A stretch of DNA of 64,000 nucleotides from Quadrisphaera sp. DSM 44207 (GCF_900101335.1 NZ_FNKA01000003.1:248001-312000), one strand, 5' to 3'. Positions 53,092 through 62,857 are shown, counted from the first letter of the stretch. The notes: a model not told the origin generated them from the letters alone. Numbers and translations are program-made.

Positions 53092-54843
53092 TCAGGAGCC
53101 GCAGGAGGCGGTGGAGACCTCCGCGTCGTCCACGAGCGGCTGGGTCAGCACGCGCTCGAGGGGGGAGGCGGCGCCGGAGAGGTCCACGTCGACGACGGTC
53201 TCGGCGTCGCGGGGGACCTGCACCTCGAACCGGGCGAGGGACCAGCCGCGCTCGGTGCCGGCGCTGAAGGCGACCGGCTGGCCGCCGACCCGCACCTGCG
53301 AGATGCCGCGCTGCGGCGGCACGTACAGCGCCACGAGGAGGGACTCCGTGGTCGCGGGCAGGCCGTCGACCTTGCTCGCGACGTACTCGGGCACGCGGGC
53401 GGGGGCGTCGTTGTGCAGGACCACCTGCATCGTCACCGGGCTCCCGGCGCAGCCGCCGGCGGTGCGGACCGCCTCGGTGAGGTAGTAGTCCAGCTTCGAG
53501 GCCGAGACGTTCGTCAGGTAGACCCCGGCGGTGTCCGGCGCGGGCTCGGGCAGGGCCCCGGACAGGCCGGCCCGCACGAGCGCGGCCTGCTCGTCCTCCC
53601 GGGCGCTCCAGGCCACCAGGTGCCCGTCGTCCGCGGCCTCCAGCAGCCCGCTCAGGCCCGCCGCGTCGAAGGCGCCGCCCCCCAGGGCCTCGGCGAAGGC
53701 CGTGCCGACCACCGCGGACAGGTACTCCTGGCGGGCGTCGTTGTCGGCGGCGAAGTCCTCGTACGCCTGGCGCAGCAGCACGTCGACGACGGTCTCGGCG
53801 CTGATGCTCGGGCCGCCCGGCACCACCACCTCGCCCTCCCCGGCCAGGAGGGGCGCGAGGCCGGAGGGGTCCACCGCCACGACGCCGTCCGGGGCGGGGC
53901 GCCCCTGGGCCTCCCACAGGTCGCTGAGCAGCAGGCCGGCGGAGGGGAAGTGGGGGCTGAGGTTGACGTTCTGGCTGTGGGCCACCTGCTCGGGCGGGTA
54001 CAGCGCCGCGTGCTCGGGCCCGAGGTCCCGCACGGGGCCCTCCAGGTCCTCCAGGTCGTCGTTGGACCCGGTCTGCTGCAGGGAGGTGCGCCCGTCCTCG
54101 ACGCCGACCAGCGCCCAGGCGCCGATGATGCCGCCGGTGGGGCGCAGCTCGGCGGTGTTCTGGAAGGCCACGAGGTAGGAGCGGGGCCCCTCGGCGCCCA
54201 GCGCCGCCGGCAGCACGGTCAGGGCGGACTCCGCCGCCTGCGCGGTGGTGGCCAGGTCGGTGACGGCTCCGCTGGCGGAGGAGACCGGGCCGGCGAGGGG
54301 GCCGGGCAGCCCCGCCGCGTCGACGCCCGCCATGCGCCGGCGCGCCTGCGCCAGGGCCGCCGCGGCCGGTCGCACCCGGTCCGCGACGTCCGCGAGGGCG
54401 GCGACGTCGACGCTGCCGTCCTCGCGCAGCAGGGCGCGGCCGTCGTCGGTGTCGATCACCACCCCGAGCAGGGGGAGCGCGCCCTCGCCGACGGCCTGGT
54501 CCGCGGAGGACACCGTCGTGCGCAGGGAGGCGACCACGCGCCCGGCGGAGCCGGGGGCGTGGGAGGCGAGGACGAGGGGCAGGGCCGACGCGGCGCGCTG
54601 CGCCCCGTCCAGCTCGGCGGCGGCCGCCTGCAGCGCCTCCCGCGCGGCGGGCAGGTCCTCCTGCTCGACGGCGGAGCGGACCTCCTCGACCCGGGTCTGG
54701 GCCGCCTGGGCGCGGGCGGCGGCGAGCGCCCCCGCGGCGGCGCCCCACCCGAGCAGGACGACGGCCAGCGCGCCGAGCCCCAGCAGCGCCCAGCCGAGCC
54801 GCCGGCGCGCGCGGCTGCCGGCCCGCGGCAGCCCGGCCGTCAC
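53092..54843 (-). CDS. DUF4012 family membrane-anchored protein
   Basis: 583 residues with one N-terminal membrane helix (LLGLGALAVVLLGWGAAAGA, about 20-40) and a large extracytoplasmic part. YLVAFQNTAELRPTGGIIGA, LSPHFPSAGLLLSDLW, VVAVDPSGLAPLL and YLTNVSASKLDYYL are hallmarks of DUF4012, common beside exopolysaccharide genes in Gram-positive bacteria. Its fold and role are undefined; a link with LytR-CpsA-Psr-like wall ligation has been guessed for the context but is not shown by sequence. The GTG start overlaps the stop of the kinase gene (GTGA), so the two are made together. Confidence 0.87.
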   Translation of the reverse strand: MTAGLPRAGSRARRRLGWALLGLGALAVVLLGWGAAAGALAAARAQAAQTRVEEVRSAVEQEDLPAAREALQAAAAELDGAQRAASALPLVLASHAPGSAGRVVASLRTTVSSADQAVGEGALPLLGVVIDTDDGRALLREDGSVDVAALADVADRVRPAAAALAQARRRMAGVDAAGLPGPLAGPVSSASGAVTDLATTAQAAESALTVLPAALGAEGPRSYLVAFQNTAELRPTGGIIGAWALVGVEDGRTSLQQTGSNDDLEDLEGPVRDLGPEHAALYPPEQVAHSQNVNLSPHFPSAGLLLSDLWEAQGRPAPDGVVAVDPSGLAPLLAGEGEVVVPGGPSISAETVVDVLLRQAYEDFAADNDARQEYLSAVVGTAFAEALGGGAFDAAGLSGLLEAADDGHLVAWSAREDEQAALVRAGLSGALPEPAPDTAGVYLTNVSASKLDYYLTEAVRTAGGCAGSPVTMQVVLHNDAPARVPEYVASKVDGLPATTESLLVALYVPPQRGISQVRVGGQPVAFSAGTERGWSLARFEVQVPRDAETVVDVDLSGAASPLERVLTQPLVDDAEVSTASCGS

Positions 54844-56237
54844 CAGGCGCTCCCCTCCTGCGGCAGGTCGCGACCGCCCGGCTGCGGCTGGGAGGTGTAC
54901 GAGTAGGTCCGGTACCCGTCGGCTCCCCGGGTGGGCAGCATCGTGAGGACCACACCGAGGACCGTCGCGTCCACCGCCGCCAGGGCCGCCAGGGCGCGCT
55001 CCAGCAGCGGTCGCCTCGTGCTGCCGCTGCGCACCGCGACCAGCACCCCGCCGACCACCTCGGCGAGCACCGCGGAGTCGGTGACCGGCACCAGGGGGGC
55101 GCCGTCGACGAGGACGACGTCGAAGCGCCCCTCCAGCTCCCGCACGAGCTTGGCCATCTGCTCCGAGGCCAGCAGCTCGCTGGGGTTCGGCGGCACCTGG
55201 CCGGCGGGCAGGACCGACAGCCTCGTCCGGTCGCCCCAGGGCTGCAGGACGTCGTCGAGCTGGGCGCGGCCGACCAGCACGGTGGTCAGGCCCACGCCCC
55301 CCTCCAGGCCGAGGTAGCGGGCCACCGACGGGCGGCGCAGGTCGCCGTCGACGAGCACGACGCGCGCGCCGGCGTCGGCGAGGCTGAGCGCCAGGTTCAC
55401 CGCCGTCGTGCTCTTGCCCTCCCCCTCGAGGGAGGAGGTGACGACCACGGACTTCGCGCCGTTGGTCGCCGTCGCGAACTGCAGGTTGGTGCGCAGCCGG
55501 CGGAAGGACTCCGCGAGCGGGCCCTGCGGGTCGTCGACGACCACGAGGGGGTGCCTGCGCGCGGACGCGTCCTGCGGGACGGCGGCCAGCAGCGGGACGG
55601 ACAGGGCGCTCACGTCCTCCTCGCCGCGCACCCGCGTGTCGAGGACCTCGCGCAGCAGCACGACGGCGACGGCGGCGCCGAGGCCGAGCACCAGCCCCAG
55701 CGCCAGGTTCAGCTCCTCGCGCGGCCACGCGGGGCTGCTGGGCACGACCGCGCCCTGGGTGCTCGTGATGCGCACCGGCGCCGCCGTCGCGGCGTCGGAC
55801 GGCTGCTCGAGAGTCCTGACCACCTCGATGAGGGACGCGGTGACGGCCTCGGCGATGGTCGCCGCCTGCTCGGGGGAGGGGTCGGTGGCGGTGATGTCGA
55901 TGAGGACGGTGCCGGCCGGCGCCACCGCCTCCACCCGCTGCGCCAGGGCCGCGGGCGTGGTCTCCAGGCCGAGGTCGGCGATGACGGGGCCGAGCACGCT
56001 CTGGCTGGTGGCGATGTCGGCGTAGGACTGCACCCGCGCCTCGGCGAAGTTGCCGCCCTGCAGCAGGTCCGAGCCGGAGTCGCCGGTCTGGGCGGAGACG
56101 AACAGCTGGGTCGTCGCCCGGTACTGCGGCGTGGCGAGGAGGGTGGCGGCGGCGGCGGCGGCCACGCCGAGCACGGTGATGACCAGGACCGAGAGCCACC
56201 GCTTGCGCAGGATGCGCATGTAGTCGCCGAGCTCCAC
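54840..56237 (-). CDS. Wzz/BY-kinase: polysaccharide co-polymerase with tyrosine kinase domain
   Basis: 465 residues in one chain. N-terminal Wzz part: DYMRILRKRW, membrane helix (about 16-38), extracytoplasmic domain, second helix (about 210-230). Cytoplasmic BY-kinase part: Walker A LEGEGKSTT (about 265-275), Walker A' VVLVDGDLRRP, Walker B VVLVDGAPL, and a C-terminal tail with three tyrosines (YRTYSY). It should set chain length and be switched by autophosphorylation, with the phosphatase at 50219 as a natural partner. GTG at 56237 follows GGAGGG by 7 bases; a minus-strand -10-like TACCAT lies at 56328-56333. Confidence 0.92.
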   Translation of the reverse strand: MELGDYMRILRKRWLSVLVITVLGVAAAAAATLLATPQYRATTQLFVSAQTGDSGSDLLQGGNFAEARVQSYADIATSQSVLGPVIADLGLETTPAALAQRVEAVAPAGTVLIDITATDPSPEQAATIAEAVTASLIEVVRTLEQPSDAATAAPVRITSTQGAVVPSSPAWPREELNLALGLVLGLGAAVAVVLLREVLDTRVRGEEDVSALSVPLLAAVPQDASARRHPLVVVDDPQGPLAESFRRLRTNLQFATATNGAKSVVVTSSLEGEGKSTTAVNLALSLADAGARVVLVDGDLRRPSVARYLGLEGGVGLTTVLVGRAQLDDVLQPWGDRTRLSVLPAGQVPPNPSELLASEQMAKLVRELEGRFDVVLVDGAPLVPVTDSAVLAEVVGGVLVAVRSGSTRRPLLERALAALAAVDATVLGVVLTMLPTRGADGYRTYSYTSQPQPGGRDLPQEGSAW

Positions 56238-56422
56238 GCCCGCTCCCTCCACCTGGCTGCGCGAGCGCTGCGCGCTGCGTCCTCGACAGGACGGCCCCGT
56301 CCCGCGGCGTCCCCGTGTGCACCCGCGATGGTAGGGGCGCCCGCCGCGGGTGCCCGCCGTGCAGCGCCGCCGCGCCGCAGCGTGCACCCGCCCGGCGCAG
56401 CGGCGCCGTCCCCCGGGCGGCC

Positions 56423-56428
56423 TACCCT
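56423..56428 (+). promoter_or_regulatory. Probable -10 box (TACCCT) of a leaderless mfd promoter
   Basis: TACCCT ends 8 bases before the GTG start of mfd, with no Shine-Dalgarno sequence between. It lies in the 199-bp divergent gap to the kinase gene. Confidence 0.45.
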
Positions 56429-56436
56429 TGGACACC

Positions 56437-59400
56437 GTGCTGCTGACCGGAGTCCTCACCGCCCTGTCCGAGGACGCCGCCCTGCGCCGCGCCGTGGAGG
56501 CCGCCCGCGCCGGCGACGTCGCGCTGCTCGACCTCGCCGCGCCGCCCGGGGCGCGCCCCGCCGCGCTGGCCGCGCTGGCGGGCCCGGGGGAGACCGACCG
56601 GCCCGGCGCCGAGCGGCCCGTCCTGGCCGTCACCGCCACCGGCCGCCAGGCGGAGGACCTCGCCGCGGCGCTGCGCTGCTACCTCGACCCGGCGTCCGTG
56701 GTCGAGTTCCCCTCCTGGGAGACGCTGCCGCACGAGCGGCTCTCGCCGCGCTCGGACACCGTCGGCCGCCGCCTGGCCGTGCTGCGCCGCCTGGCGCACC
56801 CGGGGGCGCTGGGCGCCGAGGACGGCCCGGTGCGGGTCGTCGTCGCCCCCGTGCGGGCCGTGCTGCAGCCGCTCGTGAGGGGCCTGGGCGACCTGGAGCC
56901 GGTGGCGCTGCGCGCGGGGGACCGGGTGGACCTCGAGGACGTCGTCGACCGGCTCGCGGCGGCCGCCTACACGCGCACCGACATGGTCGAGCGGCGCGGG
57001 GACTTCGCCGTGCGCGGCGGCATCCTCGACGTCTTCACCCCCACGTCCGACCACCCGCTGCGGATCGAGCTCTTCGGCGACGAGGTCGAGGAGGTGCGCG
57101 CCTTCGCCGTCGCCGACCAGCGCTCCCTGCACGTGGTGCCCGAGGGGCTGTGGGCGCCGCCGTGCCGCGAGCTGCTGCTCACCGACGCCGTGCGCGAGCG
57201 CGCCGCGGGCCTGAAGGCGTCGCTGCCCGGCGCGGCGGAGATGCTCGACAAGCTGGCCGCCGGCATCGCGGTGGAGGGCATGGAGTCCCTCGCGCCGGCC
57301 CTCGTCGACGGCATGGAGCCGCTGCTCGACGTCCTGCCCGAGGGCACCCACGTCGTCCTGCTCGACCCCGAGCGCGTCCGCAGCCGCGCGCACGACCTCG
57401 TGGCCACGAGCGAGGAGTTCCTCGCCGCGGCGTGGTCGTCCGCCGCCGTCGGCGGCCAGGTGCCCGTCGACCTCGGCCTGGACCGGGCCAGCTACGCCAC
57501 GCTCGCCGCCACCCGCGCGCACGCCCTGGCCACCGGCACCCCGTGGTGGTCGCTCACCTCCTTCGCCGCCGACGCCGACCTGGAGGACTCCCGCGCGGAC
57601 GGCGCCGAGGTGCTCGCGCTCGGCGCCCGCGAGGTCGAGGGCTACGGCGGGGACGTGCCCCGGGCGCTGGAGGACCTGCGGGCCCTGGCCCGCGACGGCT
57701 GGCGCGTGGTGGCCACCACCGAGGGCCACGGCTCCGCGGACCGGCTCACCGAGGTCCTCGCCGGCGCCGACGTCCCGGCCCGCGCGGTGGCCTCCGTCGA
57801 CGCCCCGCCGCCGCCGGCGGTGGTGGAGGTCACCACCGCCTCCGCCGGGCACGGGTTCGTCGCCCCGTCCCTGCGGCTGGCGCTGCTGACCGAGGCGGAC
57901 ATCCTCGGCAAGGCGGGCCCGGCGTCCACGAAGGACATGCGGCGCCTGCCGAGCCGGCGCAAGAACGCCGTCGACCCCCTGCAGCTGCGGCCCGGGGACT
58001 TCGTCGTCCACGAGCAGCACGGCGTGGGCCGGTACGTGGAGATGGTCCAGCGCACCCTCGGCGGGGCCACGCGGGAGTACCTGGTGATCGAGTACGCGCC
58101 GTCCAAGCGCGGCCAGCCGGGCGACCGCCTCTTCGTGCCGACCGACACCCTCGACCAGGTCACCCGCTACGTGGGCGGGGAGGCGCCGGCGCTGAACAGG
58201 ATGGGCGGCGCGGACTGGGCGAAGACCAAGGGCCGCGCCCGCAAGGCCGTGCGCCAGATCGCCGGCGAGCTGATCAAGCTGTACTCCGCGCGGATGGCGA
58301 CGCAGGGCTACGCGTTCGGCCCGGACACCCCCTGGCAGCGGGAGCTGGAGGACGCCTTCCCCTACGTCGAGACCCCCGACCAGCTGGTGACGATCGACGA
58401 GGTCAAGGCCGACATGGAGCGCACCGTGCCCATGGACCGCCTGGTCTGCGGGGACGTCGGCTACGGCAAGACCGAGATCGCCGTGCGGGCCGCCTTCAAG
58501 GCCGTGCAGGACGGCAAGCAGGTCGCCGTCCTCGTGCCCACGACGCTGCTGGTGCAGCAGCACCTGGAGACCTTCTCCGAGCGCTTCGCGCCCTTCCCCG
58601 TCACCGTGCGCGCCCTCTCGCGCTTCACCTCGGAGCGGGAGGCGCGGGCGACGAAGGAGGGCGTCGCCGACGGCGGCGTGGACGTCGTCATCGGCACCCA
58701 CCGCCTGCTCTCGGGGGAGGTGCGCTTCAAGGACCTCGGCCTGGTCGTCGTCGACGAGGAGCAGCGCTTCGGCGTGGAGCACAAGGAGCTGCTCAAGCAG
58801 ATGCGCACCAACGTGGACGTGCTCGCGATGAGCGCGACCCCGATCCCGCGCACCCTGGAGATGGCCGTCACCGGGATCCGGGAGATGTCGACGCTGGCGA
58901 CCCCGCCGGAGGAGCGCCACCCGGTGCTCACCTACGTCGGCGCCTACGACGAGAAGCAGGTCGCCGCCGCGGTGCGGCGCGAGCTGCTGCGCGAGGGCCA
59001 GGTCTTCTACGTGCACAACAAGGTCGAGTCCATCGACCGGACGGCGGCGCGCCTGGCCGAGCTCGTGCCCGAGGCCCGCATCGCCACCGCGCACGGGAAG
59101 ATGCCCGAGCACCGCCTCGAGGAGGTCATCGTCGACTTCTGGGAGAAGCGCTTCGACGTCCTCGTCTGCACCACCATCGTCGAGACCGGCCTGGACATCT
59201 CCAACGCCAACACGCTGATCCTCGAGCGCGCCGACCTGCTGGGCCTGAGCCAGCTGCACCAGCTGCGCGGGCGGGTCGGCCGCGGCCGCGAGCGGGCGTA
59301 CGCGTACTTCATGTACCCGCCGGAGCGGCCGATGACCGAGACCGCCCACGACCGCCTCGCCACCATCGCCCAGCACACCGACCTCGGCTCGGGCATGCAG

Positions 59401-60045
59401 GTGGCGATGAAGGACCTGGAGATCCGCGGCGCGGGCAACCTGCTCGGCGGGGAGCAGTCCGGCCACATCGCCGGCGTCGGCTTCGACCTGTACGTGCGCC
59501 TCGTGGGGGAAGCCGTCGCCGAGTTCCGCGGCGACGGCCCGACCCCGACCGAGGAGGTCAAGGTCGAGCTGCCGGTGGACGCGCTGCTGCCCCACGACTA
59601 CGTCCCGCACGAGCGTCTGCGGCTGGAGGCCTACCGCAAGCTCGCCGCCGCGGCCAGCGAGGAGGACGTCGACGCCGTGCGCGCGGAGCTGGTGGACCGG
59701 TACGGCGAGCCGGGGGAGCAGGTGGAGAACCTGCTCGCCGTCGCCCGCTTCCGGGTGCACGCGCGCCGCGCCGGCGTCACGGAGGTCAGCGTGCAGGGCA
59801 ACCACGTCCGGTTCGCGCCGGTCGAGCTGCGCGAGTCCCAGCAGCTGCGCCTCAAGCGCCTGCACCCCGGCACCCTCGTCAAGCCGGCGGTGCGCTCGAT
59901 CCTGGTGCCGCGGCCGACGACGGCCCGCGTCGGAGGGCGCCCGCTGCGCGACGCGGAGGTCCTGGAGTGGGCGCGCGGGCTGCTGGACGCCGTCGTGCTC
60001 GACGGCGCGGACGTCGCGACGCGCGTCGCCACGGCAGCCGGGTGA
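56437..60045 (+). CDS. mfd: Transcription-repair coupling factor
   Basis: Superfamily 2 translocase that removes stalled RNA polymerase at DNA lesions and recruits UvrA. 1202 residues: UvrB-like domains (FPSWETLPHERLSP, VVVAPVRAVLQP), the RNA polymerase-binding CarD-like domain (about 518-575, RPGDFVVHEQHGVGRY), the helicase core with Walker A GDVGYGKT (about 672-679) and DEEQ at 773-776, SATPIPRTLEMA, the TRG region (LLGLSQLHQLRGRVGRGRE) and the C-terminal regulatory domain. GTG 56437 is taken as the start; TTG 56428 is a possible alternative. pth-mfd-mazG-eno is a normal actinobacterial order, here with polymer genes between. Confidence 0.97.
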   Translation: MLLTGVLTALSEDAALRRAVEAARAGDVALLDLAAPPGARPAALAALAGPGETDRPGAERPVLAVTATGRQAEDLAAALRCYLDPASVVEFPSWETLPHERLSPRSDTVGRRLAVLRRLAHPGALGAEDGPVRVVVAPVRAVLQPLVRGLGDLEPVALRAGDRVDLEDVVDRLAAAAYTRTDMVERRGDFAVRGGILDVFTPTSDHPLRIELFGDEVEEVRAFAVADQRSLHVVPEGLWAPPCRELLLTDAVRERAAGLKASLPGAAEMLDKLAAGIAVEGMESLAPALVDGMEPLLDVLPEGTHVVLLDPERVRSRAHDLVATSEEFLAAAWSSAAVGGQVPVDLGLDRASYATLAATRAHALATGTPWWSLTSFAADADLEDSRADGAEVLALGAREVEGYGGDVPRALEDLRALARDGWRVVATTEGHGSADRLTEVLAGADVPARAVASVDAPPPPAVVEVTTASAGHGFVAPSLRLALLTEADILGKAGPASTKDMRRLPSRRKNAVDPLQLRPGDFVVHEQHGVGRYVEMVQRTLGGATREYLVIEYAPSKRGQPGDRLFVPTDTLDQVTRYVGGEAPALNRMGGADWAKTKGRARKAVRQIAGELIKLYSARMATQGYAFGPDTPWQRELEDAFPYVETPDQLVTIDEVKADMERTVPMDRLVCGDVGYGKTEIAVRAAFKAVQDGKQVAVLVPTTLLVQQHLETFSERFAPFPVTVRALSRFTSEREARATKEGVADGGVDVVIGTHRLLSGEVRFKDLGLVVVDEEQRFGVEHKELLKQMRTNVDVLAMSATPIPRTLEMAVTGIREMSTLATPPEERHPVLTYVGAYDEKQVAAAVRRELLREGQVFYVHNKVESIDRTAARLAELVPEARIATAHGKMPEHRLEEVIVDFWEKRFDVLVCTTIVETGLDISNANTLILERADLLGLSQLHQLRGRVGRGRERAYAYFMYPPERPMTETAHDRLATIAQHTDLGSGMQVAMKDLEIRGAGNLLGGEQSGHIAGVGFDLYVRLVGEAVAEFRGDGPTPTEEVKVELPVDALLPHDYVPHERLRLEAYRKLAAAASEEDVDAVRAELVDRYGEPGEQVENLLAVARFRVHARRAGVTEVSVQGNHVRFAPVELRESQQLRLKRLHPGTLVKPAVRSILVPRPTTARVGGRPLRDAEVLEWARGLLDAVVLDGADVATRVATAAG

Positions 60046-60246
60046 GCGCCGCTCCCGCCCGCCGCGCCCACGGTCCGTGCAGCACTGCTCGCATCGGGTG
60101 AAGCCGGCGGGACGGGCCCGCGCGCCCCTGGTGCCCGGCCGGCGGGTGGCTACGCTGGCCGGGGCCGACGGGGGCCGGAGGAAGGCCGAGCCGCAGCCCG
60201 CGCGCCCGGCGTCTGATCGACAGCCGGACCAGAGGAGACAGCAGTG

Positions 60247-61599
60247 ATGGACTCGACCGACGTGAGCGCGCCGTCCGGAGGCGGTGGGTCGCAGCTCACG
60301 GTGGGCGTCGTGGGGCTGGGGTACCTGGGCGCCGTCCACGCCGCGTGCATGGCCGACCTGGGTCACCGCGTCGTCGGGTTCGACGTCGACGAGCGCAAGG
60401 TCTCGGCGCTGCGCGAGTCCCGCGCGCCCTTCTTCGAGCCCGGGCTGGAGGACCTGCTCGCCCGCACCGCCGGGGAGTCCCTGCTGTTCACCACCGAGCC
60501 GGCCGAGCTCAAGGGCGCCGACGTCGTCTTCGTCTGCGTGGGCACCCCGCAGCGCAAGGGGGAGCTCGCCGCGGACACCAGCTACGTGGTCTCGGCCGTG
60601 CAGACCCTCGCGCAGGTCCTCGACGCCCCGGCGCTCGTGGTCGGCAAGTCCACCGTGCCCGTGGGCACCGCCGCACGGCTGGCCGACCTGCTGGCCGAGA
60701 GCGCCCCGCACCTGGAGCTGGCGTGGAACCCCGAGTTCCTCCGCGAGGGGCACGCGGTCCAGGACACCCTGTCCCCGGACCGCCTCGTCCTGGGCGTCGC
60801 CTCCGCGCGGGCGGAGGCCCTCCTGCGCCGCGTGTACGCGAGGCCGATCGCGGCCGGGACGCCGGTCCTGACCGCGGACTACGCGACCGCGGAGCTGGTG
60901 AAGGTGGCCGCCAACGCCTTCCTCGCCACGAAGATCTCGTTCATCAACGCGATGGCGGAGGTCTGCGAGGCGGCCGGCGCGGACGTGTCCGTGCTGGCGG
61001 ACGCGATCGGCTACGACGACCGGATCGGGCGCAAGTTCCTCTCCGCCGGCGTCGGCTTCGGCGGCGGCTGCCTGCCCAAGGACATCCGCGCCTTCATGGC
61101 CCGGGCCGGCGAGCTGGGCGCGGACCAGGCCCTGACCTTCCTGCGCGAGGTCGACGCCATCAACCTGCGGCGGCGCTCGAAGATGGTCGACCTCGCCCGC
61201 CAGGCGTGCGGCGGCTCCTTCGTGGGGCGCAAGGTGGCGGTGCTCGGCGCGGCGTTCAAGCCGCACAGCGACGACATCCGCGACTCGCCGGCGCTCAACG
61301 TCGCCGCCCAGGCGCGCCTGCAGGGCGCCGACGTCGTGGTCACCGACCCGGCCGCCGTGGACAACGCCCGGCGGCTGTGGCCGGACCTGTCCTTCGCCGC
61401 GACGCCGGAGGAGGCGTGCTCCGGTGCGGACGTCGTCCTGCTGCTCACGGAGTGGCCCGAGTACGTGGCCCTGGACCCCGCGGCCATCGGCTCCCTGGTG
61501 CGCGAGCGCGTGGTCATCGACGGCCGCAACGCCCTGGACCCGGCCGCGTGGCGCGCCGCCGGGTGGTCCTACGCGGGCCTCGGCCGCCCGCGCGCCTGA
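60247..61599 (+). CDS. UDP-glucose/GDP-mannose dehydrogenase family (probably UDP-glucose 6-dehydrogenase)
   Basis: NAD-dependent four-electron dehydrogenase of 450 residues that makes a UDP-uronic acid. Seen: N-terminal NAD loop GVVGLGYLGAVHA, FVCVGTP, KSTVPVGT, NPEFLREG, the catalytic Cys275 in GFGGGCLPKDIRAF, and the C-terminal GAAFKPHSDDIRDSP. The wording of these motifs favours UDP-glucose as substrate. AGAGGAG serves either GTG 60244 or ATG 60247; TACGCT at 60151-60156 may be the -10 box. It lies between mfd and mazG, away from the main cluster but close in role to the epimerase at 23454. Confidence 0.92.
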   Translation: MDSTDVSAPSGGGGSQLTVGVVGLGYLGAVHAACMADLGHRVVGFDVDERKVSALRESRAPFFEPGLEDLLARTAGESLLFTTEPAELKGADVVFVCVGTPQRKGELAADTSYVVSAVQTLAQVLDAPALVVGKSTVPVGTAARLADLLAESAPHLELAWNPEFLREGHAVQDTLSPDRLVLGVASARAEALLRRVYARPIAAGTPVLTADYATAELVKVAANAFLATKISFINAMAEVCEAAGADVSVLADAIGYDDRIGRKFLSAGVGFGGGCLPKDIRAFMARAGELGADQALTFLREVDAINLRRRSKMVDLARQACGGSFVGRKVAVLGAAFKPHSDDIRDSPALNVAAQARLQGADVVVTDPAAVDNARRLWPDLSFAATPEEACSGADVVLLLTEWPEYVALDPAAIGSLVRERVVIDGRNALDPAAWRAAGWSYAGLGRPRA

Positions 61600-61633
61600 G
61601 GAGCACGGGCGGCCGAGGCGCGCGGGCGGCGCC

Positions 61634-62014
61634 TCAGCGGCTGTAGTCGTCGTCGAGGCGCTCGATGTCGCTCTCGTCGAACGCGCCGAAGGCGATCTCG
61701 AGGACCCGCCCGGCGCGCGTGCCCGGGTTGCCGAGGCGGTGCAGGCAGCCGCCGGGCACGAAGACGCGCTCGCCGACCTGCGCGGTCCAGGTGCGGTCGC
61801 CGACCTGCACGTCCATCGGCACGTCGAGCACCTGCCACAGCTCGTCGCGGTGCCCGTGCCGCTGCAGGCTCAGCCGGTGCCCGGCCTCGACGGTGATGAG
61901 CTTGACCGTCACCGGCTCGTTGCGGCAGAACTGCTGGAACCGCCCCCACGGGCGCTCGTCGAGGAGGACCTCGTCCTCCCGGGAGGCGGCGGTGCGGGCC
62001 GTGTCGGTGCTCAC
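61634..62014 (-). CDS. Cupin of the type II mannose-6-phosphate isomerase family
   Basis: 126-residue single-domain beta-barrel. DERPWGRFQQF, KLITVEAGHRLSLQRHGHRDE and VFVPGGCLHRLGN with the metal-binding His residues are those of the isomerase half of bifunctional GDP-mannose pyrophosphorylase/isomerases; here it stands alone. It may convert fructose-6-phosphate and mannose-6-phosphate for GDP-mannose supply. The GTG at 62014 follows GGGGAG. It is convergent with the dehydrogenase gene and divergent from mazG. A stand-alone cupin of other function cannot be excluded. Confidence 0.82.
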   Translation of the reverse strand: MSTDTARTAASREDEVLLDERPWGRFQQFCRNEPVTVKLITVEAGHRLSLQRHGHRDELWQVLDVPMDVQVGDRTWTAQVGERVFVPGGCLHRLGNPGTRAGRVLEIAFGAFDESDIERLDDDYSR

Positions 62015-62095
62015 GTGCGCTCCCCGGGGTCGGCGTCCGTGCCAGTGTGCCGGACGCCGGCGCCCCGGGGAACGACCGCGGAGGAGGAGCACCTG

Positions 62096-62857
62096 GTGAG
62101 CGGAGGAGCGGGCGCGCACGCGCAGCCGCCGGGCGGCGAGCGCCCCGTCGACGCGGACGCGCTGGGCGCGGTGGCGGACCTGGTCGCCGTGGTCGACCGG
62201 CTGCGCTCGCCGGGCGGCTCGCCCTGGTACGCCGCGCAGACGCACGCCAGCCTGCTGCGCTACGTCCTGGAGGAGGCGCACGAGGTCGCCGAGGCCGTTG
62301 GCGCCGGCGAGCGCACGGGGGAGTGGGACGACCTGCGCGAGGAGCTCGGCGACCTGCTGCTGCAGGTCGTCCTGCACGCGCGCCTGGCCGCCGAGCACGA
62401 CGGCGCGCCGTTCGGGCTGCGGCAGGTCGCCGAGGGGGTGGCCGCCAAGCTGCGCCGGCGCCACCCCCACGTCTTCCCCGGCGCGGGCGCGGGCGCGGCG
62501 GGCGCGGCGGCGGGACGCGCGCCGCGGACGGCCGCCGAGGAGGAGGCCGCGTGGGAGCCGCGCAAGGCGGCCGAGAAGAGCGCGCGGGCGTCCGCGCTGG
62601 ACGGCGTCCCCGCGGCCCTGCCCGCCCTGCAGCGCGCGCAGCAGGTGCTCGAGCGCGCGCAGGCCGCCGGCCTGGTGCCCGCGCCCGAGCCCGCCGCGGA
62701 CCTGCGCACCCCCGCGCAGGTCGGGGAGCACCTGCTGCGGGTCGCCGCCGCCGCGCGGGCGGCCGGCGTCGACGCCGAGGGCGCGCTGCGCTCGGCGCTG
62801 CAGGCGCAGGAGGCCGCGCTGCGCGAGCGCGAGGGCGCCCGGGCCCGCGCGCGTCGC

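Noticed and set aside
15076-56237. Recent genomic island carried by a mobile element
   Set aside because: No integrase, transposase, terminal repeats or tRNA-attached direct repeats were seen, and base composition matches the flanks.
56422-61266. Minus-strand reading frame of more than 1600 codons over mfd and the dehydrogenase
   Set aside because: A GC-driven shadow: composition is His/Arg/Gly-rich without domains, while both plus-strand genes carry full catalytic motifs.
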